Shown piece after piece: positions 1 through 11,278 of a stretch of DNA of 64,000 bases. The DNA is taken from the NCBI RefSeq assembly GCF_904846155.1, contig NZ_CAJGZP010000001.1, forward strand, positions 186,001 to 250,000, read 5' to 3'. Below the pieces are notes generated by a model, which saw only the letters and a list, made by a program, of their open reading frames with translations, was not told where the DNA came from and did not search any database. The position numbers were made by a program, and so were the translations under genes. Within the stretch, counting starts at the first letter, position 1. Each line of letters starts with the position of its first letter. Origin of the DNA: Psychrobacter fulvigenes. Lineage in GTDB: Bacteria > Pseudomonadota > Gammaproteobacteria > Pseudomonadales > Moraxellaceae.

Positions 1-42
1 TGTTGACTGTCAAAAAGTAAGTGAGCTGTAAAGTAAGTAAAC

Positions 43-80
43 ATAGTATGTATCAGTGATTATAGTATGAATCAGTGATT
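43..80. repeat. Tandem 19-bp direct repeat upstream of sdhC
   Basis: Two adjacent 19-bp units (43-61 and 62-80) read ATAGTATGWATCAGTGATT and differ at one base. They lie about 150 bp before sdhC. A TTGACT (3-8) followed 18 bp later by TGTAAA (27-32) could be a sigma-70 promoter just upstream. The near two-helical-turn spacing would suit a dimeric regulator, but this is inference only. Confidence 0.5.
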
Positions 81-230
81 GTTGAAACTCATAGTGATAT
101 GTAGTAGGACCTTAGCGAAGTCAGCTAGCTCTTCCTTACTTTATTCGTCTCGTGTGGTGCTATAGGCACTCAATGTTATTTAGTTTCATTGAATCCCCAT
201 GGCAGATACAGGAGTATAACCGCAAAAAGG

Positions 231-617
231 ATGCCCGCTGTGAAAAGCAACCGACCCATTAACTTGCCTTTGAGCCAAGTGATTAGCGTTAATAGTTCGC
301 CGATAGCCAGAGCCTCGATTTTACATCGTATCTCAGGAATTGTTCTTTTCTTATTGATTCCGGTAATGCTGTGGCTTTTACAAACCTCTTTATCTTCTCC
401 TCAAGATTTTGTCGCTGTCTTTGATAATGTGCTTGTGCGTTTTGTTGCATGGGTTTTTGTCGCAGCAACCGCATACCATTTCGTGATGGGTGTTAAGCAC
501 TTATTTGCGGATATGGGCTTCAACGAGGATCTTCAGTCAGGTAAAACAGCGTCAATTGTGAGCTTTGTTATTGCCGCTATATTGATCGTGCTGTCATTTA
601 TATGGGTGATGTTCTAA
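231..617 (+). CDS. sdhC: Succinate dehydrogenase cytochrome b556 subunit SdhC
   Basis: Membrane anchor subunit of succinate dehydrogenase (complex II), which helps bind heme b and ubiquinone in the inner membrane. The 128-aa product has the family start RPINL, the SILHRISG quinone/heme-site segment, three hydrophobic helices and the heme-ligand region HFVMGVKH. It leads sdhCDAB and its stop overlaps the sdhD start by one base (TAATG). The start is uncertain: ATG 231 has AAGG directly in front, whereas in-frame GTG 240 has AAAAGG at better spacing. An upstream in-frame TTG at 189 lacks a ribosome site and was rejected. Confidence 0.93.
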   Translation: MPAVKSNRPINLPLSQVISVNSSPIARASILHRISGIVLFLLIPVMLWLLQTSLSSPQDFVAVFDNVLVRFVAWVFVAATAYHFVMGVKHLFADMGFNEDLQSGKTASIVSFVIAAILIVLSFIWVMF

Positions 618-1003
618 TGATTAAAAATGATACAGGAATTAAGAGCGCGACTGGTCTTACTGGCTCAGGCTCGCGCGATTGGGTAATGCAGCGTATTAGT
701 GCCGTCGTATTGGCGGTATATTCCGTTGTCATGGTAGGTTTTTTTGTATTCAACGGTGATCTGACTTACGAGCAGTGGGTTGGTTTCATTACGAGCCTAC
801 CGATGCGCTTACTAAGCTTGGTGGCAATCATTGCACTGGCAGCTCACGCTTGGGTAGGGATGTGGACGGTATTGACTGACTATATCCAATCTTCTGGGCA
901 GCGCCTTGTGCTACAAGCTGTTATGATTATCGCAATTTTAGTATATCTATTTTGGGGCATCATGATTTTTTGGGGTAATGGCTTAGGTGTCGTTGCCGTT
1001 TAA
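617..1003 (+). CDS. sdhD: Succinate dehydrogenase membrane anchor subunit SdhD
   Basis: Second hydrophobic anchor of complex II, pairing with SdhC to hold heme b and the quinone site. The 128-aa product begins MIKNDTGIKSATGL and carries the conserved SRDWVMQRISA segment, three predicted membrane helices and the HAWVGMWTVLTDY motif. The ATG overlaps the last base of the sdhC stop, so translation is probably coupled. An ATG 15 bases upstream is in frame but lies inside sdhC and is less likely. About 190 bp separate it from sdhA. Confidence 0.92.
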   Translation: MIKNDTGIKSATGLTGSGSRDWVMQRISAVVLAVYSVVMVGFFVFNGDLTYEQWVGFITSLPMRLLSLVAIIALAAHAWVGMWTVLTDYIQSSGQRLVLQAVMIIAILVYLFWGIMIFWGNGLGVVAV

Positions 1004-1190
1004 CTGTTTAATTCACTGTTAAAAAATGATGGCTATACACATTTTAGTAAGTGGCTGAAGATTGAATAAATAAAGTCCAGTAGGGGTGATTAGGTATCTA
1101 TACAATACAATGCCTTTTGCTGCTCCAATTAGACTGTCATCCAATCTTTGTATTACTTCCCAAGCATTAACAGGCATTAGGAAAATTGTA

Positions 1191-3041
1191 ATGGCAACAA
1201 GACAAGATAATACCATTAGCAACATCAAAACCCTCAACTATGACGCTGTCATCGTTGGTGGTGGTGGGTCAGGTATGCGTGCCTCCCTACAACTGGCCGA
1301 GTCAGGCATGAAGGTTGCGGTAATCACAAAAGTATTCCCAACGCGCTCGCATACAGTCGCCGCTCAAGGTGGTATCGGTGCTAGCCTTGGTAACATGAGT
1401 AATGACAACTGGCACTTCCACTTTTATGACACTGTCAAAGGGTCAGACTGGTTGGGCGACCAAGATGCCATTGAGTATATGTGCCGCGAAGCACCAAAAG
1501 TGGTGTATGAGCTTGAGCATATGGGCATGCCTTTTGACCGTAACGAAGATGGCACGATTTATCAGCGTCCATTTGGCGGTCATACCTCAAACTATGGCGA
1601 AAAAGCTGTACAACGTGCTTGTGCTGCTGCTGACCGTACAGGTCACGCACTATTGCATACGCTCTATCAAAGAAACTTAAAGCTGGGTGCTGAGTTTTTT
1701 ATTGAGTGGATTGCGCTAGATTTGATCAAAGATGAAGACGGCAATATCAATGGCGTCATCGCTATTGAGCAAGAAACAGGTACCGTCGCAGTATTTCAAG
1801 CGCCAGCCACGGTCATAGCGACTGGCGGAGCAGGTCGTATCTTTACCGCCTCTACCAACGCCTATATCAATACGGGTGACGGTCTTGGTATGGCAGTTCG
1901 TGCTGGTGTGCCTTTGCAGGATATGGAATTCTGGCAATTCCACCCAACGGGTGTGCATGGTGCCGGTGTGCTATTGACTGAAGGCTGCCGCGGTGAAGGC
2001 GCGATCTTACGTAACAAAGACGGCGAAGCCTTTATGGAGCGTTATGCCCCAACGGTTAAAGACTTAGCACCACGTGACTTGGTTTCTCGTTCTATGGACC
2101 AAGAGATCAAAGAAGGCCGCGGCTGTGGTCCGAACGCTGACCACATTGTTATGGACATGACGCACTTAGGTGTAGACACCATCATGAAGCGTCTGCCATC
2201 TGTATTTGAGATTGGTAAAAACTTCGCCAACGTCGATATCACCAAAGAGCCTATTCCTGTGATTCCAACCATTCACTATATGATGGGCGGTATCCCAACG
2301 ACGATTAACGGTCAAGTGATTGTGCCAAATCTTGAAGGTCCAGTAGACGAAGACGGTCTATATACCGAAGGCACACTCGTAAAAGGTTTATATGCTATTG
2401 GCGAGTGTGCTTGTGTGAGTGTACATGGTGCCAACCGTCTAGGCACCAACTCACTGCTTGACTTGGTAGTCTTTGGCCGTGCAGCAGGTAAGCACATCGT
2501 TGAAGATTACTATCATGCGGACAACGCTTATAAACCAATCGATCCACGTGTATTAGATTACACCTTGAGTCGTTTGAACAAGCTACAAGAATCAACTGAT
2601 GGCTATAACGCACAAGACGTCGCTGACGAGATTCGTGCAACCATGCAAACACACGCCAGTGTATTCCGTACACAAGCGTCGATGGATGAGGGTGTCGCAA
2701 AGATTCTTGCATTGGGCGAAAAAGTTGACAAGATTCATCTTGGTGATAAGTCGCAAGTGTTCAACACAGCTCGTATTGAAGCGCTAGAAGTGGCTAACCT
2801 CTACGAAGTTGCAAAAGCAACGATGATATCAGCAGCGAGTCGTCATGAGTGCCGTGGTGCACATACGGTACTTGATTATGAGCGTCCAGAAGATGATCTA
2901 GTTGCACCAAACGGTCGTAACGACAACGAATGGATGAAGCACACTATCTGGTATGCTGAAGATAACAAAATTATCTACAAGCCAGTTCGTAAGGTACCGC
3001 TAACTGTGGATTACGTTGAGCCAAAAGTGCGTGTTTACTAA
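1191..3041 (+). CDS. sdhA: Succinate dehydrogenase flavoprotein subunit SdhA
   Basis: Oxidises succinate to fumarate with covalently bound FAD on the cytoplasmic face of the inner membrane. The 616-aa product has the dinucleotide fold GGGGSG (23-28), the FAD-linking His54 in TRSHTVAAQGG, and the substrate-site segments HPTG and RDLVSRS. Its length matches E. coli SdhA (588 aa) with a slightly longer amino end. Start chosen at ATG 1191 (TTAGGA seven bases upstream) because the homologous region begins there; the frame stays open back to 1086 without a recognisable protein. It is followed by sdhB after 139 bp. Confidence 0.96.
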   Translation: MATRQDNTISNIKTLNYDAVIVGGGGSGMRASLQLAESGMKVAVITKVFPTRSHTVAAQGGIGASLGNMSNDNWHFHFYDTVKGSDWLGDQDAIEYMCREAPKVVYELEHMGMPFDRNEDGTIYQRPFGGHTSNYGEKAVQRACAAADRTGHALLHTLYQRNLKLGAEFFIEWIALDLIKDEDGNINGVIAIEQETGTVAVFQAPATVIATGGAGRIFTASTNAYINTGDGLGMAVRAGVPLQDMEFWQFHPTGVHGAGVLLTEGCRGEGAILRNKDGEAFMERYAPTVKDLAPRDLVSRSMDQEIKEGRGCGPNADHIVMDMTHLGVDTIMKRLPSVFEIGKNFANVDITKEPIPVIPTIHYMMGGIPTTINGQVIVPNLEGPVDEDGLYTEGTLVKGLYAIGECACVSVHGANRLGTNSLLDLVVFGRAAGKHIVEDYYHADNAYKPIDPRVLDYTLSRLNKLQESTDGYNAQDVADEIRATMQTHASVFRTQASMDEGVAKILALGEKVDKIHLGDKSQVFNTARIEALEVANLYEVAKATMISAASRHECRGAHTVLDYERPEDDLVAPNGRNDNEWMKHTIWYAEDNKIIYKPVRKVPLTVDYVEPKVRVY

Positions 3042-3180
3042 TCGTCTCGTTAAACAGGTTTATGTAGTTTAATGAACGGTTTTCGAATTTAATTTTTGAT
3101 TTTGTAAGGCCCGTTATTCATTATCATAAAGAGTTAAGACTTTTGAATAACATAGCCTTACACCGCGTGGAGTTAGCACT

Positions 3181-3891
3181 ATGAGTCGAGGTACTCGCAC
3201 CATCGAGATATACCGCTACGATCCTGACAAGGACGCAGCCCCTTACATGCAAACATTTACGGTTGAGCTTTTAGAGTCAGATCGTATGTTGCTTGACGTT
3301 TTATTGCGCTTAAAAAAGCAAGACGAAACCATCACCTTTAGACGCTCTTGCCGTGAAGGCATCTGTGGCTCTGACGGCGTGAATATCAATGGCAAAAACG
3401 GTCTGGCATGTTTGATCAACATGAACACGCTGCCAGAAAAAGTCACTGTACGTCCGCTACCAGGTCTACCTGTTGTGCGCGATCTGGTCGTTGATATGAA
3501 CCAGTTCTACGAGCAGTACGAAAAGGTACATCCGTTCTTGATCAATGATCAGCCAGCACCGCCAACAGAACGTTTGCAGTCACCTGAGCAACGTGAAAAA
3601 CTGAACGGTCTATACGAGTGTATCCTATGCGCTTGTTGCTCGACCAGTTGCCCATCATTCTGGTGGAACCCTGATAAGTTCTTAGGCCCTTCAGCGTTGC
3701 TACATGCTTATCGTTTTGTGGCAGATAGCCGTGATACGGATGCACAAGCACGTTTGGCGCGTTTGGATGATCCATTCAGTCTCTTCCGTTGCCGCGGCAT
3801 CATGAACTGTGTTTCGGTTTGTCCAAAAGGTCTGAACCCGACCCGAGCGATTGGCCATCTACGTAACCTGCTAATCGATCAAGCAGGTTAA
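3181..3891 (+). CDS. sdhB: Succinate dehydrogenase iron-sulfur subunit SdhB
   Basis: Carries electrons from the SdhA flavin through three iron-sulfur clusters to ubiquinone. The 236-aa product has the amino-terminal 2Fe-2S motif CREGICGSDG, with Asp in place of the third Cys as in E. coli, then CILCACCSTSCP and CRGIMNCVSVCPKG for the 4Fe-4S and 3Fe-4S clusters. GTGGAG lies about nine bases before the ATG. Last gene of sdhCDAB and followed by a strong terminator. Confidence 0.96.
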   Translation: MSRGTRTIEIYRYDPDKDAAPYMQTFTVELLESDRMLLDVLLRLKKQDETITFRRSCREGICGSDGVNINGKNGLACLINMNTLPEKVTVRPLPGLPVVRDLVVDMNQFYEQYEKVHPFLINDQPAPPTERLQSPEQREKLNGLYECILCACCSTSCPSFWWNPDKFLGPSALLHAYRFVADSRDTDAQARLARLDDPFSLFRCRGIMNCVSVCPKGLNPTRAIGHLRNLLIDQAG

Positions 3892-3933
3892 GCTAGTAGC
3901 TAGCTTTAATAAATAGACCCTTAATATGTTGAT

Positions 3934-3967
3934 AAAACACCGTCTGCTCATCAGGCGGTGTTTTTTT
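3934..3967 (+). terminator. Rho-independent terminator after sdhB
   Basis: The nine-base stem AAAACACCG (3934-3942) pairs with CGGTGTTTT (3956-3964), extended inward by G-T and C-G pairs, and is followed by a T run. It closes the sdhCDAB operon. Confidence 0.9.
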
Positions 3968-4657
3968 GTGATAATGACTGTCATCATGTAATGAATAAGG
4001 TTTATTAAACTAAGGCACTTGTTAATAGCGACGACCGCTCATATATATGCAGTAACGGATTATAAATTTGAGCTTATTGGCTATAAACTTTCACAAAACT
4101 GTATCAGTAACTACTAAGTAGTAATAAAAATACGTATGTAAAAATGTTATCATATGCCTGTTCGATTGCCTGAAAGTTTATTTAGAGGTCGCCGAATAAG
4201 TAGCCATGTAAATAACCGTGTAAGTAACTATGAGAAATAAAGATGATAATGAGTATTTATTAGGTAAATACCTAGTATTGAAGAAACAAACTATATCAGG
4301 TAATTTAGGCATGTTACCCTAGATAGCAATGTATGTTAGGCGTAAAAAACAGCAGAAAATAGCTGAACGTCATGTGACCTATTGATTAAGCGACATTGAT
4401 TAATAAGTAGCATTGATTAAGTATTTCGATAGGAACTAATTGGTTATAGCTACTGTCAGTATATATAATTTAATTTTTTGAGACGAGCATACAAACAAAA
4501 CTGTCCGTTCACAAATAATTAAGATTGAGGCATTCATCGGTGTTGACAGTCGCTCATGCAACCGACTCATGTGACATAGCCTGTCCGCTTAGCATAAAAT
4601 AGATTACACAACAATAAGCACGATTCCATTCATTTATCTATCAAATAGACGATTATT
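3968..4657. other. 690-bp spacer between sdhB and sucA
   Basis: AT-rich and full of stops in all frames; no gene was found. A TTGACA at 4543-4548 is a candidate -35 box, but no convincing -10 box sits 16-18 bp downstream. It probably carries the sucA promoter and a long leader, since sdhB ends in a terminator. No RNA family was recognised. Confidence 0.5.
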
Positions 4658-7540
4658 ATGAATAGTATAACTAAAGAAAGATCTGGCGCAGCGCATACTG
4701 AACTTGCGGCTGATAACGCCCACTATATCGAATCCCTTTATGAGCAGTATCTCAGTGATCCAGATAGCGTCGATGCTGATTGGCAAAGTTACTTCAAACA
4801 ATACCAATCTCCTAATGATGCTAAGCACAATGAGATCAAAGATCAGTTCTTACTGCTTGCACGCAATCAAACAGCCAATAAAGTCAACACTGAAGCTGGT
4901 AGCACTACAGTCAGTGCAGCCGATTGCGCTGATCCTAAGCAAATGGCCGTACAGCAGCTGATCTCAGCTTACCGTCGCCGTGGTCATCGCCGTGCTCAGC
5001 TTGATCCCTTAGGGTTGCATCCACGTCCTGAAGTAGTGGATCTGACGCTAGAGTATCATGGACTGTCGGAAGCGGACTTAGATAATATTTATCCTACCAG
5101 TGACTTGAACATCGGTAAGAGTGAAGCACCGCTACGCGAAATCATCGAGATTATGGAGCGTGTCTACTGCCGTTATATTGGTGTAGAGTACATGCACGTG
5201 ACCACCAGTGTCGAAAAACGCTGGATGGAGAAGTATCTTGAGAGCAACCTTGGTCATATCGAGTTCGATAAAGAAAAACGCTTGTCTATACTTGAGCGCT
5301 TAACGGCTGCTGAAGGCTTAGAGAAGTATTTGGCACGTAAATATACGGGTGTCAAACGTTTCGGCCTTGAAGGCGGCGAAAGCTTTATCCCTGCGGTCAA
5401 CGAGATCATCCAGCGTGCCGGAAATTATGGCACCAAAGAGATGATGATCGGTATGGCGCACCGTGGACGCTTAAACGTACTAGTGAATATCTTAGGTAAA
5501 AACCCTGCCGATTTGTTTGATGAGTTCGATGGTAAAGTACAGCCAGAGAAAGGCTCAGGTGATGTTAAGTATCACAGTGGCTTCTCCTCTAACGTGATGA
5601 CGCCAGGTGGTGAGGCGCATTTAGCACTGGCCTTTAACCCATCGCATCTTGAGATCGTTGCACCTGTACTACAAGGTTCAGTACGCGCGCGTCAAGTTCG
5701 TCGTAATGACCAACCTGGCCGTAGCGACAAAGATGGTAATTCAGTATTGCCCATCGTGGTGCATGGTGATGCTGCATTTGCAGGTCAAGGCGTGGTGCAA
5801 GAGACCTTTCAGATGTCACAAACCCGTGGTTATACCACAGGTGGTACGCTACACATCGTCATCAATAACCAAGTTGGTTTCACCACCAGCCGCCAAGAAG
5901 ATTTGCGCTCGACAGAATACTGTACTGATGTCGCAAAAATGGTACATGCGCCTATCTTGCATGTGAATGGTGATGATCCTGAATCAGTGATATTTGCTGC
6001 TCAGTTAGCGCTTGACTACCGTCATGAGTTCGATAAAGACATCGTCATTGACTTATTCTGTTATCGCCGTAACGGCCATAACGAAGCGGATGAGCCGTCA
6101 GCGACTCAACCACTGATGTATGCAGTGATCAAAAAGCTACCAACCACCCGCGCTATTTATGCACAGCAGCTTATTGATAAAGGCGTCATCACTGAAGAAG
6201 ATGCCAAAAAATATGAAGATCAATACCGTGAGTCGCTAGACCGTGGTGATTATGTGGTGAACTCTTTGGTGAGTGATCCTGATGAAGCGCTGTTTGTCGA
6301 CTGGACACCCTATATCGGTCATGACTTGATAGATGACTGGGACACTGGTGTCGATATCGAAAAGCTAAAAGGCTATGGTCGCCGTATGGCGCAGATGCCA
6401 GAAGGCTATAAGCTTCAGCGCCAAGTAGAAAGACTGGTCGAACAACGTTTGGCCATGCAGACTGGCGAAGAGCCTCTGAACTGGGGTGCTGCTGAGACTT
6501 TAGCTTACGCCAGCTTGGTCGATAACGATGAGGTATTGGTTCGTATTACCGGTGAAGATGTCGGCCGTGGTACATTCTCACATCGCCATAGCGAAATATA
6601 CAATATGAATGACGGCAGCATGTATGTGCCACTGTCTCATATCAGTGAAAAGCAGGCGCGCTTTGCAACTTACAACTCATTGTTGTCAGAAGAAGCCGTG
6701 TTGGCGTTTGAATATGGCTATGCAACGACTGTTCCAAATGCGTTGATTATTTGGGAAGCGCAGTTTGGTGACTTCGTCAATGGTGCACAGGTAGTAATTG
6801 ACCAGTTTATCTCAAGCGGTGAAACCAAGTGGCAGCGTGTTTGTGGTTTGACTATGCTATTGCCGCATGGCTTTGAAGGTCAGGGCCCTGAGCATTCTTC
6901 AGCCCGTCTGGAGCGTTTCTTACAGCTATGTGCTGAAGACAATATGCAAGTGATCACTCCGACGACGCCTGCACAGATATTCCATGTGCTACGTCGTCAA
7001 GCGATACGTCCAAGCCGTGTGCCATTGGTAGTGATGTCACCTAAGAGCCTGTTACGTCATAAGCTTGCGACATCCTCTCTAGAAGAGTTGGCAGAGGGTA
7101 AGTTTGAGACAGTACTGCCAGAGATTGATCAGCATGATGCAGACAAGATCACCCGTTTATTACTGTGTGGTGGTAAGGTTTATTATGACCTACTTGAGCA
7201 GCGCCGTGCCTTAGGCATAGAACATATTGCTATTGTTCGTATTGAGCAGCTCTATCCATTACCAGAAGAGCGTCTGATTGCTGAAATTGAAAAATACAGC
7301 AATCTTAAAGAAATCGTCTGGGCACAAGAAGAGCCGCTCAACCAAGGTGCTTGGTACTATTTAGCGCCGCATATGTTCCGTATTGTGGTACCGCATCCGA
7401 CTAGAGCGAAGGTGATGGAGCCAGTAGCGCGTCCACCAAGTGCGGCACCAGCGACGGGTTCACCGAAGTTGCATGCTCAGCAGCAACAAACATTGGTTGC
7501 CGAAAGTCTAGGCGTCAGTGTCGATGAGTTGGCAAAGTAG
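4658..7540 (+). CDS. sucA: 2-oxoglutarate dehydrogenase E1 component SucA
   Basis: Thiamine-diphosphate-dependent E1 of the 2-oxoglutarate dehydrogenase complex; it decarboxylates 2-oxoglutarate and passes succinyl to the SucB lipoyl arm. The 960-aa product has the amino-terminal NAHYIESLYEQYL helix that binds E2, the MAHRGRLNVL and HGDAAFAGQG active-site segments, INNQVGFTTS, and the C-terminal transketolase-like fold with LLPHGFEGQGPEHSS. Length is close to E. coli SucA (933). The ATG has only a weak ribosome site. The sucB gene follows after 236 bp containing a hairpin. Confidence 0.97.
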   Translation: MNSITKERSGAAHTELAADNAHYIESLYEQYLSDPDSVDADWQSYFKQYQSPNDAKHNEIKDQFLLLARNQTANKVNTEAGSTTVSAADCADPKQMAVQQLISAYRRRGHRRAQLDPLGLHPRPEVVDLTLEYHGLSEADLDNIYPTSDLNIGKSEAPLREIIEIMERVYCRYIGVEYMHVTTSVEKRWMEKYLESNLGHIEFDKEKRLSILERLTAAEGLEKYLARKYTGVKRFGLEGGESFIPAVNEIIQRAGNYGTKEMMIGMAHRGRLNVLVNILGKNPADLFDEFDGKVQPEKGSGDVKYHSGFSSNVMTPGGEAHLALAFNPSHLEIVAPVLQGSVRARQVRRNDQPGRSDKDGNSVLPIVVHGDAAFAGQGVVQETFQMSQTRGYTTGGTLHIVINNQVGFTTSRQEDLRSTEYCTDVAKMVHAPILHVNGDDPESVIFAAQLALDYRHEFDKDIVIDLFCYRRNGHNEADEPSATQPLMYAVIKKLPTTRAIYAQQLIDKGVITEEDAKKYEDQYRESLDRGDYVVNSLVSDPDEALFVDWTPYIGHDLIDDWDTGVDIEKLKGYGRRMAQMPEGYKLQRQVERLVEQRLAMQTGEEPLNWGAAETLAYASLVDNDEVLVRITGEDVGRGTFSHRHSEIYNMNDGSMYVPLSHISEKQARFATYNSLLSEEAVLAFEYGYATTVPNALIIWEAQFGDFVNGAQVVIDQFISSGETKWQRVCGLTMLLPHGFEGQGPEHSSARLERFLQLCAEDNMQVITPTTPAQIFHVLRRQAIRPSRVPLVVMSPKSLLRHKLATSSLEELAEGKFETVLPEIDQHDADKITRLLLCGGKVYYDLLEQRRALGIEHIAIVRIEQLYPLPEERLIAEIEKYSNLKEIVWAQEEPLNQGAWYYLAPHMFRIVVPHPTRAKVMEPVARPPSAAPATGSPKLHAQQQQTLVAESLGVSVDELAK

Positions 7541-7672
7541 CGCTAAAAAATAGAGCAGCAGTATAAAGAAAAGATCGATCCCTATAACGTATATCAATCA
7601 GGCGGTGGCAGTCAGATATTATTAACAGTCAGCAATTATTAAATCATCAATAATAAGCTGTCATAGGTAAAT

Positions 7673-7704
7673 GGCTCATAAATATGCATTATTATTTATG
7701 AGCC
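7673..7704. other. Perfect 12-bp hairpin between sucA and sucB
   Basis: GGCTCATAAATA (7673-7684) pairs exactly with TATTTATGAGCC (7693-7704) around an 8-base loop. No T run follows, so it is more likely an mRNA-stability or processing element than a terminator. Confidence 0.6.
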
Positions 7705-7776
7705 GTCTTCCAAAATACTGACTGCTCATCACGACTCAATAATAAATAGTAATATTCATATCTAAGGAGTATATCG

Positions 7777-9015
7777 ATGGCTGAAATTAAAGCCCCCGTT
7801 TTTCCAGAATCGGTTGCCGATGGCACGATCGTTGAATGGCATGTCACTGAAGGCCAACAAGTTAACCGTGACGACCTTTTGGCTGAAATCGAAACTGATA
7901 AAGTTGTATTAGAAGTGGTTGCACCTGATGATGGTGTGGTGACTAAGATTGTTAAGCAAGTCGACGACACTGTTGAGTCTGCTGATTTGATCGCAGAGTT
8001 TGAAGCGGGCGCCAGCGGTTCTACCGATGATGCTCCTGCTGTAGATCCAGATCAACCTGCTGCTCCTGTACAAGCAAAGCAAGCTGCTGATGGCGGCGAG
8101 CCTACGCAAGGCGCAAGCGCTGCAGAAGCCGATCATAAAGATCAAAGCCCAGCAGTACGCAAAGCGGCAAAAGAGTCTGGCGTTGATCCAAAGAACGTCG
8201 AAGGCACTGGCCGTGGTGGTCGCGTAACCAAGACGGATATGGCTAGCCCAACCCTCAAAGCGGACAGCTCTATCAAGTCGGACAGTGGTCGCCCAGTCGC
8301 AGAGTCAGTTGGTGAGCGTACGGAAAAGCGTGTACCAATGACGCGTCTACGTAAGACAGTCGCCAATCGTCTGCTATCAGCGTCACAAGATACGGCAATG
8401 CTAACGACGTTTAACGAAGTCAATATGAAGCCGCTGATGGACATGCGTGCGAAGTATAAAGAACAGTTTGAAAAGCGTCATGGTGTACGTTTAGGCTTTA
8501 TGTCGTTATTCGTAAAAGCAGCCACTGAAGCACTCAAACGCTTCCCAGCAGTAAACGCTTCACTAGACGGTGATGACATCGTTTATCATGGTTTCTATGA
8601 CATCGGTGTGGCTGTTTCTTCAGATCGCGGCTTGGTAGTTCCTGTATTACGTGATACAGATCGCATGAGCATGGCGGATGTCGAGAGCAAAATCCGTGAG
8701 CTTGGCGGCAAAGCACAAGACGGTAAGCTTGGTCTGGACGAGATGACTGGTGGTACCTTCACTATCTCTAACGGTGGTGTCTTTGGTTCACTCATGTCTA
8801 CGCCGATTTTGAACCCACCACAAACGGCTATCTTGGGTATGCACGCGATCAACGATCGTCCAATGGCGGTCAATGGTCAAGTCGAAATCCTACCAATGAT
8901 GTATCTGGCACTGTCTTATGACCACCGTATGATCGATGGTAAAGAAGCTGTTCAGTTCTTGGTCACTATCAAAGAGCTGGTCGAAGATCCAGCGATGCTC
9001 TTACTAGACCTATAA
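7777..9015 (+). CDS. sucB: Dihydrolipoyllysine-residue succinyltransferase (E2) SucB
   Basis: Core E2 of the 2-oxoglutarate dehydrogenase complex; it transfers succinyl from its lipoyl arm to CoA. The 412-aa product has one lipoyl domain (1-80) with lipoylated Lys42 in ETDKVVLEV, an acidic Ala/Pro-rich linker, the peripheral-subunit binding domain (about 122-158, [15 protein letters not shown]) and the catalytic domain ending in His383 and Asp387 of HRMIDG. AAGGAG lies seven bases before the ATG. A strong hairpin follows it before lpdA. Confidence 0.97.
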   Translation: MAEIKAPVFPESVADGTIVEWHVTEGQQVNRDDLLAEIETDKVVLEVVAPDDGVVTKIVKQVDDTVESADLIAEFEAGASGSTDDAPAVDPDQPAAPVQAKQAADGGEPTQGASAAEADHKDQSPAVRKAAKESGVDPKNVEGTGRGGRVTKTDMASPTLKADSSIKSDSGRPVAESVGERTEKRVPMTRLRKTVANRLLSASQDTAMLTTFNEVNMKPLMDMRAKYKEQFEKRHGVRLGFMSLFVKAATEALKRFPAVNASLDGDDIVYHGFYDIGVAVSSDRGLVVPVLRDTDRMSMADVESKIRELGGKAQDGKLGLDEMTGGTFTISNGGVFGSLMSTPILNPPQTAILGMHAINDRPMAVNGQVEILPMMYLALSYDHRMIDGKEAVQFLVTIKELVEDPAMLLLDL

Positions 9016-9022
9016 GCCTCTG

Positions 9023-9056
9023 AGCTTGTATCGGCAATCGTCGATACAAGCTTTTT
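9023..9056 (+). terminator. Hairpin terminator or attenuator after sucB
   Basis: The 11-bp perfect stem AGCTTGTATCG (9023-9033) pairs with CGATACAAGCT (9042-9052) and ends in TTTTTGC. It lies inside the cluster, so it probably lowers lpdA and sucCD read-through or separates them. The following 300 bp to lpdA hold no gene. Confidence 0.8.
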
Positions 9057-9345
9057 GCTTTTGAGACAGATGGCTTTTGCTTTTCTTAACCTGAATCTCA
9101 ATTTAATATGAGTTATCGTAGGCTATATGCTACAAAGCCATATAGAGACGAGAGAGATAACTATCATCAGTCAATGAGCTCAAATGGTGTATTTACTGTT
9201 TGCTGATCTTGTATTTGATGACTGATTTTTACTTTTTAATGGCTGAATGATTTACCCTATATTTGATAAACTGCCCAATGAGTCAGTTGATAATCAATCT
9301 TAAAAGCAAAGCTAAAACCTAAATTAAAACCTAAGTTATAAATAG

Positions 9346-10812
<1,467 letters not shown>

Positions 10813-10908
10813 CCTTATAGTTAGGTTCTACTCATAAGTAAGTTGTACCTATAAGCTACCCCGCTTGCAACTTTTTAAATATATCGAAGTAAGCGATAGT
10901 TTATTCTC

Positions 10909-11033
10909 GTAGGGTGGGTTAGTTTTATTCTATTCTCGCAGAGAATGAAGATAAAACGTAACCCGCCAATGCTATCTAGGCTACTTGATTATCTAGACTA
11001 TTTGGCGGGTTACGCTTCACTAACCCACCCTAC
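10909..11033. repeat. Nested inverted repeat, REPIN-like (lpdA-sucC spacer)
   Basis: Outer arms GTAGGGTGGGTTAG (10909-10922) and its exact complement (11020-11033) enclose inner arms CGTAACCCGCCAA (10957-10969) and TTGGCGGGTTACG (11002-11014). Each half reads as a GTAG head plus an imperfect GGTGGGTTA/TAACCCGCC palindrome, the layout of REP sequences mobilised by RAYT-type transposases. Two units face each other. The rest of the 466-bp spacer (10813-11278) shows no gene. Confidence 0.75.
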
Positions 11034-11278
11034 AAAATTAAGTTGAGAGCGGGGTTATAAGCTATATCTATAAGTCGTCCAATATGAAAAAGGCACGCTT
11101 TAAATGCCTTGCTGATTTAGGTCTTTGCCCATGAGGTAAAGACCGCTTCACGATCTAACTCTTGATGGTAGCCCTACCATTATCATCACTGCCATTACTG
11201 TCACAAGTGCGCCAGCCAAATGTTGCCGCGCACTTATTTTCACTTTTATTAATTGTAAAAAAATAAAGGATACAATCA

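Noticed and set aside
189..230. TTG-initiated upstream extension of sdhC
   Set aside because: No ribosome site and no similarity to SdhC; ATG 231 or GTG 240 fit the family start.
1086..1190. 35-codon upstream extension of sdhA
   Set aside because: The family begins near ATG 1191, which has a TTAGGA ribosome site; the extension has no homology.
3181..3891. Missing third cysteine in the SdhB 2Fe-2S motif
   Set aside because: E. coli SdhB has the same Asp substitution; this is normal for the family.
4543..4580. TTGACA-based promoter for sucA
   Set aside because: No acceptable -10 box at 16-18 bp; mentioned only as a possible -35.
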